Assembly (NCBI GenBank): GCA_027487845.1
Contig: JAIYCV010000042.1
Coordinates: 124,001-188,000 of the forward strand
Reading direction: 5' to 3'
Length of the DNA stretch: 64,000 nt
From: Flammeovirgaceae bacterium
Lineage (GTDB): Bacteria; Bacteroidota; Bacteroidia; Cytophagales; Cyclobacteriaceae
Below are positions 17,565 through 26,796 of this stretch, one piece after another (positions within the stretch are counted from its first letter, which is position 1; the number at the start of each line of letters is the position of its first letter). The notes beneath the pieces are model-generated. The model had not been told where the DNA came from. It did no database searches and saw nothing but the letters and a program-made list of their open reading frames with translations. The translations under genes were made by a program, and so were the position numbers.

Positions 17565-18839
17565 TTAATAACCTCCTCGGAATTTATAGGTTTTAGCGAC
17601 CTTATCAATCGCTACCATGTAAGCAGCAATTCTAAGCGAAACTTTGTATTCGACTGCGGTTTTATAAACGTTGTCAAAGGCATCCTTCATGATGCGGTCA
17701 CTTCTGCGATTCACGCGCTCTGCCGTCCATTTATACCCAAGTCGATTTTGAACCCATTCAAAGTAAGAAACGGTAACACCACCCGCGTTGGCAAGAATGT
17801 CTGGTACAACACTTATTCCCTTTTCATAAATAATATTATCTGCTTTGGATGAAGTAGGGCCATTTGCGCCTTCAATAATCAATTTTGCTTTGATTTCTGA
17901 CGCGTTGTTGGCGGTAATGACATCCTCTGTTGCTGCTGGCACGAGCACGTCTACCGGAAGGGTTAAGATGTCTTGAGTTCCGAGGGATTCGGCCTCGGCA
18001 AAACCAGTTAAAAGGCCTTTGTTCTTATCGCGATAAGCAACTGCCTTCTCAATGTCAATTCCATTTTCATTGTAATAAGCACCGGTAATGTCACTTATTG
18101 CTTGAACTTTCAAACCGCGTTCAGAAAGTAATCGGGCAGCCCAAGAGCCAACGTTCCCAAAGCCTTGCACTGCACAAGTAGCTTTGTAAGGATTGATTTT
18201 TAGTTTTTCCATCGCGGCCAGTGTGCTCACCATTACTCCTCGGCCGGTTGCTTCCGTTCTCCCCAATGATCCACCCAATACGATCGGCTTTCCGGTAACA
18301 ACAGCATTTACGGTCATGCCCTGTGTTCTAGAATATTCGTCCATTAGCCAAGCCATTTCGCGCGGGCCAGTGCCCATATCGGGGGCTGGAATATCCTTGT
18401 CGGGGCCAAAAATATCTATCATGGAAAGTGTGTAGGCACGAACTAAGCGTTCTATCTCGCCCGCAGACATTTCACGTGGATTGCAAGCTACACCACCTTT
18501 TGCCCCGCCATAAGGGATATCCACAACGGCACATTTCCAGGTCATCCAAGCTGCCAATGCCTTTACCTCGTCTAAGTTTACGTGGGGATCAAAGCGAATA
18601 CCTCCTTTTGAAGGGCCAAGAATAGTAGAGTGAACTACGCGATATCCTTCAAACACCCGAATATTGCCAGCATCCATGGTAACGGGTAATGAAACAATGA
18701 CCTGCCGTGCAGGCACTTTCAACACATTATACACCTCTTCTTCTAAGCCTAAGATTTGCGATGCTGCTCGAAAACGAGACATCATTGCTTCAAATGGATT
18801 TTCCTTGTCTAGCAGGGGTGCGGGTTCTAGATATGCCAT
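17565..18839 (-). CDS. gdhA: Glutamate dehydrogenase (Glu/Leu/Phe/Val dehydrogenase family)
   Basis: A 424-residue NAD(P)-dependent dehydrogenase linking glutamate and 2-oxoglutarate. It shows the substrate-binding GPSKGGIRFDPHV, the catalytic Lys region KCAVVDIPYGGAKGG, DMGTGPREMAW, and a Rossmann GFGNVGSWAARLL. The C-terminal half ends with the usual AAYMVAIDKVAKTYKFRG. Family members with this arrangement are about 420 residues, as here. It has its own promoter element about 70 bases upstream. Which cofactor it prefers cannot be settled by eye. Confidence 0.93.
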   Translation of the reverse strand: MAYLEPAPLLDKENPFEAMMSRFRAASQILGLEEEVYNVLKVPARQVIVSLPVTMDAGNIRVFEGYRVVHSTILGPSKGGIRFDPHVNLDEVKALAAWMTWKCAVVDIPYGGAKGGVACNPREMSAGEIERLVRAYTLSMIDIFGPDKDIPAPDMGTGPREMAWLMDEYSRTQGMTVNAVVTGKPIVLGGSLGRTEATGRGVMVSTLAAMEKLKINPYKATCAVQGFGNVGSWAARLLSERGLKVQAISDITGAYYNENGIDIEKAVAYRDKNKGLLTGFAEAESLGTQDILTLPVDVLVPAATEDVITANNASEIKAKLIIEGANGPTSSKADNIIYEKGISVVPDILANAGGVTVSYFEWVQNRLGYKWTAERVNRRSDRIMKDAFDNVYKTAVEYKVSLRIAAYMVAIDKVAKTYKFRGGY

Positions 18840-18908
18840 AAAATTGGTTAAGAAATTGTTACTGTTCTATTATTTGAAAAATGCGTTTGCAATGATTTAA
18901 AACGGTTG

Positions 18909-18916
18909 CAAAGATA
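18909..18916 (-). promoter_or_regulatory. -7 promoter element for gdhA
   Basis: On the minus strand this reads TATCTTTG, a full match to TAnnTTTG. It leaves a leader of about 65 bases before the gdhA ATG at 18839. Confidence 0.6.
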
Positions 18917-19050
18917 GAAAAATTGGCGATAAGCACGTATTTAGCCAGCCGAAATATGGCACCTAATTGTTAGTCTATTATGCTGATTTTTTAGCTGCCA
19001 CCCGAAGAAAAATTGGCAAATCCTTCGTTGAACAAGTCACTATTCTGATT

Positions 19051-19881
19051 TCAGAAAATCTCTAGAAAAGCAACAATAAATGGCGCGGAAATGAGAAGGC
19101 CATCAAAACGATCGAGAAAGCCGCCATGACCCGGCAGGGAATCGCCCGAATCTTTGATTTCAATGCTCCGCTTCAACAGCGATTCCACCAAGTCGCCATA
19201 GATTCCTCCGATAATTATTATCAAATCAATCACCATCCATTGCCAAAAAGCAAGTGTGTGAAAATAGTACGCAATGCCAAGTGCAAAAGCCGTTGCCAGA
19301 AGTGCGCCACCAATGGCACCCTCCCACGATTTTTTAGGCGATATTCGTTCAAACAGTTTGCGCTTACCAAAATATGTTCCGGCAAAATAAGCACCCGTAT
19401 CGCTTGCCCAAAGAATGAAAAGGCAACCAAAAATAATTTCAAAATTGTACGTGCCTTTTACAAATGCAGCGGCATTGAGCAACGCAAAAGGGACAGCCAC
19501 ATAGAAAACGCCTAGGAAGGTGAAGGCTATGTTGGTGAAGGGCTTTCGCTCAAATTTCTTGTAGAGCTTAATCATGTAAACGCACGAAAGCAAGGGGAAG
19601 AAGAGAAAGTAAAATTTTGAAGAAATATCATTGCGCTCAATAAAAAAGGAGAGGCAGTAGATCACTACTCCGCAGAGCGTGCCAAATACTTTTTGTGGTT
19701 TTAATCCATCCAGTCCCGTCAAATTATAAAACTCAATGAGCGAGAAAAAGCAAATGGTGAAGAAAATCAGGAAGTAAGTCCAGTCGCTGTAAACAACTCC
19801 AAAAATTATTCCGGCAGCACCTAAAATACCGGTTATAATTCGTTGGGTTAGGTTGTTATATTTTTTTAAAAGAGCTGTCAA
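19051..19881 (-). CDS. cdsA: Phosphatidate cytidylyltransferase
   Basis: Makes CDP-diacylglycerol from phosphatidate and CTP at the inner membrane, the branch point to phosphatidylserine and so to the psd substrate encoded nearby. About eight hydrophobic helices and the CDS signature at the C terminus: SPKKSWEGAIGG, then LKRSIEIKDSGDSLPGHGGFLDRFDGL. An ATG further up (19953) would place 24 residues of odd Cys-rich sequence inside the preceding gene. I prefer TTG 19881, which overlaps the CPBP stop codon as TTGA and gives 276 residues. Confidence 0.9.
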   Translation of the reverse strand: MTALLKKYNNLTQRIITGILGAAGIIFGVVYSDWTYFLIFFTICFFSLIEFYNLTGLDGLKPQKVFGTLCGVVIYCLSFFIERNDISSKFYFLFFPLLSCVYMIKLYKKFERKPFTNIAFTFLGVFYVAVPFALLNAAAFVKGTYNFEIIFGCLFILWASDTGAYFAGTYFGKRKLFERISPKKSWEGAIGGALLATAFALGIAYYFHTLAFWQWMVIDLIIIIGGIYGDLVESLLKRSIEIKDSGDSLPGHGGFLDRFDGLLISAPFIVAFLEIF

Positions 19882-20810
19882 GTAGCGGGTAGTTTGCGTG
19901 ATTGAAAATAGCGCTGAAACTGCACAAGTAAAACAACGGCAACAGCAGCACAAATAATGACAAGCGCCCAGGGCGCTGCTTCTGTGTCTTCAATATCAAC
20001 TGGGATTTTACCCTGCTGATATAAATAAATTCCAATTACCGAAAGCCCATTGTTGATGAAGTGTGCTAACATCGAAATAACCAAGTTACCCGACCAGTAA
20101 TAAAGATAGCCAAAGAGCGCACCTAGCAACATGCGCGGCACAAAACCAAAAAATTGCATGTGTATGGCACTAAATAGAATGGCCGAAAACCAAATGGCCA
20201 CATGTATATTGTTGGTAGCTCGGTGAAGTGTTGGCTGCAAAAATCCCCTAAACACCAATTCCTCGCCAATGCCCGGCAGCACTGCAATCACAATCATTCC
20301 AATCACAAAATCGCCAAACGAATCGAATGTCGTTAAGAATTTTGTCACCTCACCGGCTTTCGTTTCAAAAGAACGAGCCCAATCCTCAAAGCCTTTTAAA
20401 AAACTCGGAAAAGTAAGATTTGAATTCCATTCAATAATTACACTATCCACCACAATGAAACTAATCATGAGAACTAAAACAAAAGGCACAAGCAGCGGAT
20501 TAAATGCTTTAACATCTTGAAATGGATTTCTTTTTTCAACCGCCCACCAATACAAGCTGGGTAAAGCAATCAAACCAAAAAGTGTAGCTGACCCTTGAAC
20601 GATCATGTAAGGGGTCTTTACCTCCGGGTAAAGAAGGGGGTTGCCCATTTGCGATACGAAATCAAGGAGGCCATTATTGCTAAAGGGAGCCGCAATCAAC
20701 ACCCCGAGCACAGGCCCAAAAAAAACAAACCCGACCATTGCCACTAAAAGCACCAAAATAAAGGTTACAAAAGGTGGCCGGGGGTAGGGTTGATTATCTA
20801 ATTCCGACAT
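19878..20810 (-). CDS. CPBP-family intramembrane metalloprotease
   Basis: A 310-residue polytopic membrane protein with the CPBP motifs GEELVFRGFLQ, FSAIHMQFFGF and HFINNG, each carrying a predicted metal-binding or catalytic Glu/His. The N terminus is cytoplasmic-looking and proline-rich (NQPYPRPPF). It is the second CPBP gene in the window and is not closely similar to the one at 7256-8098. It overlaps cdsA and is divergent from dusB with only 32 bases between start codons. Function could be peptide or protein maturation; unknown. Confidence 0.87.
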   Translation of the reverse strand: MSELDNQPYPRPPFVTFILVLLVAMVGFVFFGPVLGVLIAAPFSNNGLLDFVSQMGNPLLYPEVKTPYMIVQGSATLFGLIALPSLYWWAVEKRNPFQDVKAFNPLLVPFVLVLMISFIVVDSVIIEWNSNLTFPSFLKGFEDWARSFETKAGEVTKFLTTFDSFGDFVIGMIVIAVLPGIGEELVFRGFLQPTLHRATNNIHVAIWFSAILFSAIHMQFFGFVPRMLLGALFGYLYYWSGNLVISMLAHFINNGLSVIGIYLYQQGKIPVDIEDTEAAPWALVIICAAVAVVLLVQFQRYFQSRKLPAT

Positions 20811-20825
20811 CTCGACTAATTAAAT

Positions 20826-20833
20826 TATTTTTG
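20826..20833 (+). promoter_or_regulatory. -7 promoter element for the dusB-hicAB operon
   Basis: TATTTTTG matches TAnnTTTG, 9 bases before the dusB ATG. It lies inside the 32-base gap to the divergent CPBP gene, so the two promoters must overlap. Confidence 0.65.
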
Positions 20834-20842
20834 CGGGCAAAT

Positions 20843-21835
20843 ATGGTAAAAATCGGCAACATCGAACTGGGAGATTTTCCACTCTTGCTCGCTCCTATGG
20901 AAGATGTGAGCGATCCGCCCTTTCGCGCGGTGTGTAAAGAGGGTGGCGCAGATTTGATGTACACTGAATTTATCTCTTCGGAAGGGCTTATCCGCGATGC
21001 TGCCAAAAGTAGACAGAAGCTGGATATTTTTGAGTATGAACGGCCTATCGGTATTCAATTGTTTGGGGGTGATATTGGCAATATGGTGGAATCGGCAAAA
21101 ATTGCCACCGAAGTAAGCCCTGATTTAATAGATATTAATTATGGCTGCCCGGTAAAGGCTGTGGCGTGCCGCGGTGCCGGGGCTGCGCTTCTTCAAGACA
21201 TACCAAAAATGGTAAAAATGACAGAAGAAATAGTGAAATGTACGCGCCTTCCTGTAACGGTAAAAACGCGCCTTGGCTGGGATGATAAGACCAAGAACAT
21301 TGTTGAAGTGGCAGAACGCCTGCAAGACATTGGCATAAAAGCATTGACCGTACATGGTCGCACACGCGTGCAGATGTACAAGGGCGAAGCCGACTGGACG
21401 TTGATCGGGGACATAAAAAATAATCCAAGAATGCATATCCCGATTTTTGGAAACGGTGATGTAGATACACCCCAAAAGGCATTGCACAATAAAAACCGAT
21501 ATGGCGTGGATGGAATCATGATTGGCCGCGCTTCTATTGGCTACCCTTGGATTTTTAATGAAATAAAAAATTATTTGGCGAACGGTGAAATTGCATTGCC
21601 CCCCTCGCTTACCGAAAGAATCCGCGTTACCAAAAAACACCTTGCGTTTTCCATTCAATGGAAGGGGAATAAACTCGGCATTTTTGAGATGCGTAGGCAT
21701 TACGCTAGCTATTTTAAGGGCTTCCCCGATTTTAAACCCTATCGTGCTCGGTTAGTAGAAGCTATGACGGGTGAGGAAATTTTTTCGATTTTGAAGGAGG
21801 TGGAAGAAAAGTATATAGAAGTAGTTTTGGCATGA
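20843..21835 (+). CDS. dusB: tRNA-dihydrouridine synthase
   Basis: A flavin enzyme reducing uridine to dihydrouridine in tRNA. The 330-residue TIM barrel shows the FMN-binding LLAPMEDVSDPPFR near residues 13-26, INYGCPVKAVACRGAGAALL with the catalytic Cys near 102, VKTRLGWDD, VHGRTRVQMYKGEADW and IMIGRASIGYPWIF. The ATG at 20843 follows the promoter element; the longer frame from 20774 would extend into the divergent gene. The stop codon overlaps the hicA start as ATGA, beginning a chain of four coupled genes. Confidence 0.93.
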   Translation: MVKIGNIELGDFPLLLAPMEDVSDPPFRAVCKEGGADLMYTEFISSEGLIRDAAKSRQKLDIFEYERPIGIQLFGGDIGNMVESAKIATEVSPDLIDINYGCPVKAVACRGAGAALLQDIPKMVKMTEEIVKCTRLPVTVKTRLGWDDKTKNIVEVAERLQDIGIKALTVHGRTRVQMYKGEADWTLIGDIKNNPRMHIPIFGNGDVDTPQKALHNKNRYGVDGIMIGRASIGYPWIFNEIKNYLANGEIALPPSLTERIRVTKKHLAFSIQWKGNKLGIFEMRRHYASYFKGFPDFKPYRARLVEAMTGEEIFSILKEVEEKYIEVVLA

Positions 21836-22083
21836 GCAAGATTGAAAAAACAATCGATAAACTTCTCAGGGGTTCATCAGATAACAATTTTGACTTTGAT
21901 GAACTTGTTTCACTCTTAAAGTATTTCGGTTTTAGTTTTAGAATAAGGGGCAGTCACAATATTTTTTACATGGATGGGATAGCAGAGATAATTAACTTGC
22001 AATCAAAATCAGGTAAAGCAAAAGCATATCAAGTAAAACAAGTAAGGAACATAATTGTGAAATACCGATTAATAAAAATATGA
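21832..22083 (+). CDS. hicA: HicA-like mRNA interferase toxin
   Basis: An 83-residue small basic protein with the HicA double-stranded-RNA-binding-like fold signature: LVSLLKYFGFSFRIRGSHNIFYM, where the Gly-Ser-His carries the catalytic His, and a C-terminal KAYQVKQVRNIIVKY helix. HicA toxins cleave mRNA. It begins inside the dusB stop codon (ATGA) and ends inside the hicB start (ATGA). The order hicA then hicB is the standard one. It is slightly longer at the N terminus than the usual 60-residue HicA. Confidence 0.82.
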   Translation: MSKIEKTIDKLLRGSSDNNFDFDELVSLLKYFGFSFRIRGSHNIFYMDGIAEIINLQSKSGKAKAYQVKQVRNIIVKYRLIKI

Positions 22084-22298
22084 TTGGCAACTATAAATAC
22101 GAAGTGGTCATTTATTGGAGTAAAGAGGATGAAGCTTTTATAGCTGAAGTTCCCGAATTGCCAGGTTGTGCAGCAGATGGCAGCAACTACCAAGAGGCTC
22201 TTTCAAATGTAGAAGTGGTGATAGGTGAATGGATAGAGACTGCAATTGAATTGAAGAGAACTATTCCAGAGCCGAAAGGGAAGCTGATGTATGCTTGA
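22080..22298 (+). CDS. hicB: HicB-family antitoxin
   Basis: A 72-residue protein with the HicB partial RNase H-like fold: KYEVVIYWSKEDEAFIAEVPELPGCAADGSNYQEALSNV. The PELPGCxADG motif is diagnostic of the family. It neutralises HicA by direct binding. No C-terminal ribbon-helix-helix or HTH domain is present, so it probably cannot autoregulate by DNA binding alone; expression would depend on the dusB promoter. The next gene begins on the base after its stop. Confidence 0.88.
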   Translation: MIGNYKYEVVIYWSKEDEAFIAEVPELPGCAADGSNYQEALSNVEVVIGEWIETAIELKRTIPEPKGKLMYA

Positions 22299-23189
22299 AT
22301 GGAATCCGTGCCTGAAAAAAAATTGTTCCCCCCTTTTCTGATTCTACTAGCACTCGCCTTAATATGGGGCACTTCTTTCATCCTGATAAAGCAAGGCCTA
22401 AAAGTGTTTGCCCCTGAAGAAGTGGGTGCCCTCAGGGTGTCAGCGGCAGCCGTAATTTTAATTCCTATTGCACTCACCAAACTGAAAGAACTAAATCAAG
22501 CACATTATTTCAGATTGTTTTTGGCCGGTTTAATGGGCACTTTTATTCCCTCTTTTCTTTTTGCTTTTGCTCAAACACGGCTCAGCAGTTCCGTTGCCGG
22601 GATTTTAAACACACTCTCGCCCTTGTGGACAATTATTTTTGGGGCACTGTTTTTTCAACAACGATTTAAGCCCATCGTTATCGTGGGCATAGTATTAAGT
22701 TTTGGTGGGGCAATTCTTTTGGCGTTGAGCCGATCAGGTGGCTCTATTTCAGGCATCAATGTTTTTGCACTACTTATTGTGCTGGCTTGCGCCTGCTATG
22801 GTATGAATCTAAATTGGGTGAAGTTCAGAGTTCCCGAGCTTGGCTCATTAACCATAACCAGCGTAGCTTTAGCATTAACAGGCCCTTTCGGGATTGCCTA
22901 CCTGCTGGGCTTCACCGACTTCACCCACAAGATGAGCACTCACCCCGAAGCATGGAAGGCCTTAGGTTTTATCTGCTTATTGGCACTCATGAGCACAGCG
23001 GTAGCAACCGTTTTATTTAACAAACTGGTAAAAATAACAACACCACTTTATGCAAGTTCAGTAACCTATCTTATGCCGATCGTTTCTGTAATGTGGGGTG
23101 TGTTAGATGGTGAAGAACTCGTATTTTTTCATTTTCTCGGAATGGCATTAATACTAGGAGGTGTGTATCTGGCGAACAAAAAGAAATAA
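22299..23189 (+). CDS. EamA-family DMT transporter
   Basis: A 296-residue inner-membrane protein with ten hydrophobic segments arranged as two EamA halves: the first opens with LALIWGTSFILIKQGL and the second with VLACACYGMNLNWVKF. DMT proteins export metabolites or amino acids; the substrate is unknown. It abuts the hicB stop with no gap, so it is the last gene of the dusB-hicA-hicB-DMT unit. Short convergent gap (8 bases) to the next gene. Confidence 0.88.
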   Translation: MESVPEKKLFPPFLILLALALIWGTSFILIKQGLKVFAPEEVGALRVSAAAVILIPIALTKLKELNQAHYFRLFLAGLMGTFIPSFLFAFAQTRLSSSVAGILNTLSPLWTIIFGALFFQQRFKPIVIVGIVLSFGGAILLALSRSGGSISGINVFALLIVLACACYGMNLNWVKFRVPELGSLTITSVALALTGPFGIAYLLGFTDFTHKMSTHPEAWKALGFICLLALMSTAVATVLFNKLVKITTPLYASSVTYLMPIVSVMWGVLDGEELVFFHFLGMALILGGVYLANKKK

Positions 23190-23197
23190 AGTGAATA

Positions 23198-24835
23198 TCA
23201 TTTTACGATTCCTAGCAGCGTGTTTAAATCCTGTGCCAGCAACGGATTACTCGGCTTCAGCGTATTGAGTTCAGTCACGCCATTTTTATCAATCAATACA
23301 AAGTTTGGCATCTCTTTCAGTTGAAATAATTTCAAAAGCACTGCGTCTTCTTCGATCCGATAGTTGATAATCCCGTCCGAAAACAGGTTATACTTGGTGA
23401 TAGTCTTCTGCCAGACTTCCTCATTTTTTTCGATGCAGAGAATCACAAAAGTGATTTTACCACGGTATTCGTTATTCAATCGTTTGACGTATTCCAGCTC
23501 GGACAGGTAGGTGCTACAATCTGCCTTAATGAAAGTAACGAAAAGAATTTTCTTGTTTTTGCTATAATCTCTTAACCAATTGAATTTCAATTCGCCCTGC
23601 CTACCTCCTTTACTGGTGTTAATTTCAAATTGATGATACAGCTCAAATTGTTTATTCAACGAAGTCCCGCCACCTAAATCGTGGATAATGAAGTCTTCTA
23701 GGGGTGTGGTTTTTAGTATGCTATTGGTACTCCAAAAAACTGAATCGTACTTAATTTTCAGCAGTTCTTCTTTCACTGGTGGCTCACCAATTACCTTCTC
23801 CGCCTCTCCTTTCTTAATTTCTACTGACATCAGCTCAACATGAAATGAATGCTTACTTTCATCGGCTGACTGATTCTCGCCATCGCGAATAAGATGATAG
23901 GGATAATACTTTCCCTCATACGCTCGATAGTAGACCGATGTTTTTGTCATATTCTTACCAAACGTTTTAACCTCCTCTGTTTTTAGAATGGCATAGGTAT
24001 CCATTTCAATAAACAACGAACCAGTAATTTCTGTAAGTTTTAGGTACCCTGAAGTAGTTTGCGCAGAATCTTTTTTATACTCATAATCGATCTCATAAAC
24101 ATCTTTACCATCATAATTGGTCACACCACTGAATGAAAAGGTATAGTTTTCAATATCTGTTTTTAGGTTGCTCACATCTGTGTAAAACGACACGTGTGGA
24201 CTCCTTACCGGGGTTTGGTAGCCAACTATATCCGATTGAAGCACGTAGCCAATTGACATTGGCTCATGCCCTTGTGACATAACGGTATTGTCCAGACTTC
24301 TTCTAAGTTGCGTTACACGAATTTCTTCTTTGTTACTTACTGCCTTCTGTGCAAACTTATATCCTTGGTATTTCCACACATCTGCAAACGCTTCAATCAA
24401 ACGACCATAAACAAAATTATCCATACAGTAATGACGATAAAAAAATTTTTGAAGAAAGGGTTGACTATCATAATTAGCGGCAACGGCTGCAAAGGCTTTA
24501 CGCACTACTTTTTTTGGATTAATCTCCTTTGAAAAAACAACCACAGCATTTAGTTGTGTTGGCAATGGCTTTAGTAGAATGCGCTGGGCTTCAGAGGAAT
24601 TCATTTCTAACGACTCGTAGCCGATACATGTCACCCGTAGGATAGCAATGCCTGTAATCGCCAAAGAAAACTTCCCGTCAAGATTTGTACTAGTGCCCCT
24701 GGAGGTGCCCACGATACCCACGGACGCGAACGGAATCGGTTCTGAGGTTTCTTTATCAAGCACTTGACCTTCCATTAATTGCTGGCCGAGTGCCGTTAAA
24801 CTGGTCCCCAAAAAAAGAATAAGAAACTTGATCAT
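23198..24835 (-). CDS. Exported protein with carboxypeptidase-like regulatory and thioredoxin-fold domains
   Basis: A 545-residue secreted protein. The ATG at 24835 places a signal peptide (MIKFLILFLGTSLTALGQ) at the very start; the longer frame from 24871 does not. Residues 20-100 form a CarboxypepD_reg-like domain (EGQVLDKETSEPIPFASVGIVGTSRGTSTNLDGKF). The C-terminal 130 residues have a TlpA/thioredoxin-like pattern (ILFVTFIKADCSTYLSELEYVKRL), but the second Cys of CxxC is replaced (C-S-T-Y), so it is probably not a disulfide oxidoreductase. Likely at the outer membrane or in the periplasm; role unknown. Confidence 0.75.
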   Translation of the reverse strand: MIKFLILFLGTSLTALGQQLMEGQVLDKETSEPIPFASVGIVGTSRGTSTNLDGKFSLAITGIAILRVTCIGYESLEMNSSEAQRILLKPLPTQLNAVVVFSKEINPKKVVRKAFAAVAANYDSQPFLQKFFYRHYCMDNFVYGRLIEAFADVWKYQGYKFAQKAVSNKEEIRVTQLRRSLDNTVMSQGHEPMSIGYVLQSDIVGYQTPVRSPHVSFYTDVSNLKTDIENYTFSFSGVTNYDGKDVYEIDYEYKKDSAQTTSGYLKLTEITGSLFIEMDTYAILKTEEVKTFGKNMTKTSVYYRAYEGKYYPYHLIRDGENQSADESKHSFHVELMSVEIKKGEAEKVIGEPPVKEELLKIKYDSVFWSTNSILKTTPLEDFIIHDLGGGTSLNKQFELYHQFEINTSKGGRQGELKFNWLRDYSKNKKILFVTFIKADCSTYLSELEYVKRLNNEYRGKITFVILCIEKNEEVWQKTITKYNLFSDGIINYRIEEDAVLLKLFQLKEMPNFVLIDKNGVTELNTLKPSNPLLAQDLNTLLGIVK

Positions 24836-24973
24836 GCATTTTCGAAACGCATTCAGCGCTTTCAAAAGCAATTTCGCAAATGTTTCGACTTGTTAACAGA
24901 ATTTTAACAAAACAATAACAAAGTTAAGCCTTAGCGGAAGTTAGAAAGGTATTGAAAAAAACTGCGCGCCCTT

Positions 24974-25555
24974 TTACCCTAGCGCTTCTACCTCATTTAC
25001 CTCTTCGGGCATCATTCTCTTTAGTAGATTTTCAATACCTGCCTTAAGGGTTATTGTAGAGGATGGACAGCCACTGCAAGAACCTTGCAGCATTACGGTC
25101 ACCTTCTTTTCAATATCTTGATAGGAATGGAATGTGATTGCTCCGCCATCTTGTTCTACTGCTGGGCGAATGTACTCATCCAAAATACCCTTAATTTTTT
25201 TTATTGTTTCGGTCTCTTCCTGCTGGTTTGCGACAGGAGTGCTTACGTCCAAAATCAATTTGCCGCTTTCCAAAAAGTCTTGAATATGCTTTCTCAGCTT
25301 CTCCTGAACTTCGAGCCATTCCACCTCTTCATTTTTTGTTACCGTAACAAAATTGCTGGCGTAAAAAACGCGCTCCACAAATGGATAGGCAAACAATTCA
25401 AGCGCGAGCGGAGCATCTAAAGCACGTGCGGCATCGGGGAAATCAAAACTCATTCCTTCTGGAACCAGCATTTCATTTACCACAAATTTCAATGAATTAG
25501 GGTTTGGATTTGATTCTAGGTATATATGGATGGCTTTAGGCGCAGGTTTTAACAT
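24974..25555 (-). CDS. nfuA: NifU-family iron-sulfur carrier (Nfu)
   Basis: Carries and delivers Fe-S clusters. The 193-residue protein has an N-terminal Nfu domain (HIYLESNPNPNSLKFVVN, residues about 9-95) and a C-terminal NifU domain whose GSCSGCPSSTITLK supplies the CxxC that holds a 4Fe-4S cluster in a dimer. The two-domain order matches Nfu proteins of Bacteroidota and mitochondria. It stands alone, without suf or isc genes nearby. Confidence 0.92.
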   Translation of the reverse strand: MLKPAPKAIHIYLESNPNPNSLKFVVNEMLVPEGMSFDFPDAARALDAPLALELFAYPFVERVFYASNFVTVTKNEEVEWLEVQEKLRKHIQDFLESGKLILDVSTPVANQQEETETIKKIKGILDEYIRPAVEQDGGAITFHSYQDIEKKVTVMLQGSCSGCPSSTITLKAGIENLLKRMMPEEVNEVEALG

Positions 25556-25644
25556 AAAAATAGTTTGTGTTGAAAGAACAAAAGTAGGAAATTAAAGTTC
25601 GTTCTGGTCATTTAAATACTTGTGGTGTTTGATCCAAAAGAATT

Positions 25645-26793
25645 TTAAAGTTGTCCTATATTTTTCCAGTTATACACCGAAAAGGATTTATGTTGCTTTT
25701 CGTCCCCCGTATAAATTAGTTGACCCCCTGTTTGCCCCGTCAGTTTTTCCCAATAATTCAATCCTTTAAAGAAGTCTAAATTGAGCGTTGCCGCTGATTT
25801 TATCTCCATTGGAACTTGTTTGGCACCGTTATCAACCAGTATGTCTATTTCGTTACTGCTGCCATCGCGCCAATAAAACAAGTTGCTGCGCTGGCCTTTA
25901 TTATAACGGTTTTTTAATAACTCTGAGATCACAAAATTTTCGAATAAAGGGCCTCGATAACCATGATTTGATAGCTCACTTGCATTTTTTATTCCCAATA
26001 GGTAACACGCCAAACCAGTATCATAAAAGTATAGTTTAGTAGTTTTGGTCAGGCGCTTATTAAAATTTTTATAAAATGGTGGTAGTGTATAAACAATATA
26101 ACTGGCTTGCAAAACACCTAGCCATGATTGGATTGTTTTATGATCCACACCTGTATCGTTAGCCAAATTGGTCAAGTTAATTTGTTGACCTATTCGGCCA
26201 GCACACAAGTATAGAAATCGCTGAAAAGTGGGCAAGTCCGAAATATTTTTTACCAATCGCACATCGCGCTCCACATACGTGCGCACATAATTTGCAAACC
26301 ATGTTTCGGGCTTTATCCTATCGTGCACCACCGAGGGATAACCTCCTAAGAAAATAGCTTCTTCTAATGTAACGGAGGGCTGCGGACAAATACCACTTTC
26401 GTGGATTGAAAACGGAAGCAGATCCAAGTAGCCAACCCTGCCCGCCAGCGACTGAGAAATGGATTCAAGCAGCAAAAAGTTATTTGATCCCGTAAGGACA
26501 AATTTCCCCTTCTCAGTACTGTCATCTAAAATTCCCTGAAGGTATGAAAACAGTTCGGGCGCCTTTTGCACCTCGTCCAGGATTGCGCCTTGCGGGAATA
26601 AGGAAAGAAAGCTGACTGGATCGGCCAACGCCAAATTTCTATCAGTCGGGTTTTCAAGTGTTACGTAAGGCTTTTCAGGAAAAAATGTTTTTGTCAACGT
26701 GGTTTTTCCGCTCTGCCGTGGGCCGGTAATGGCGATTGCCTTAAATGAAGAGGCTATTTCTTTCAGTAGCTTAGATGAGTCTCTATCAATCAT
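25645..26793 (-). CDS. AAA ATPase with DUF4143 domain
   Basis: A 382-residue protein of the widespread prokaryotic ATPase/DUF4143 family. It has a Walker A GPRQSGKTT at residues 24-32, a Walker B GAILDEVQ, an arginine-rich sensor region (GYRGPLFENFVISELL), and a C-terminal EIDILVDNG...MEIKSA segment that fits a PD-(D/E)XK-like nuclease core. The family's function is unsettled; members are patchy across strains, suggesting mobility. The start codon lies 3 bases from a perfect 31-bp inverted repeat. No partner gene is evident on either side. Confidence 0.85.
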   Translation of the reverse strand: MIDRDSSKLLKEIASSFKAIAITGPRQSGKTTLTKTFFPEKPYVTLENPTDRNLALADPVSFLSLFPQGAILDEVQKAPELFSYLQGILDDSTEKGKFVLTGSNNFLLLESISQSLAGRVGYLDLLPFSIHESGICPQPSVTLEEAIFLGGYPSVVHDRIKPETWFANYVRTYVERDVRLVKNISDLPTFQRFLYLCAGRIGQQINLTNLANDTGVDHKTIQSWLGVLQASYIVYTLPPFYKNFNKRLTKTTKLYFYDTGLACYLLGIKNASELSNHGYRGPLFENFVISELLKNRYNKGQRSNLFYWRDGSSNEIDILVDNGAKQVPMEIKSAATLNLDFFKGLNYWEKLTGQTGGQLIYTGDEKQHKSFSVYNWKNIGQL

Positions 26794-26796
26794 TCA

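Noticed and set aside
19882-19953. Cys-rich N-terminal extension of the CdsA frame
   Set aside because: It lies inside the CPBP gene; CdsA proteins begin with the first membrane helix, and TTG 19881 fits the coupled-overlap pattern.
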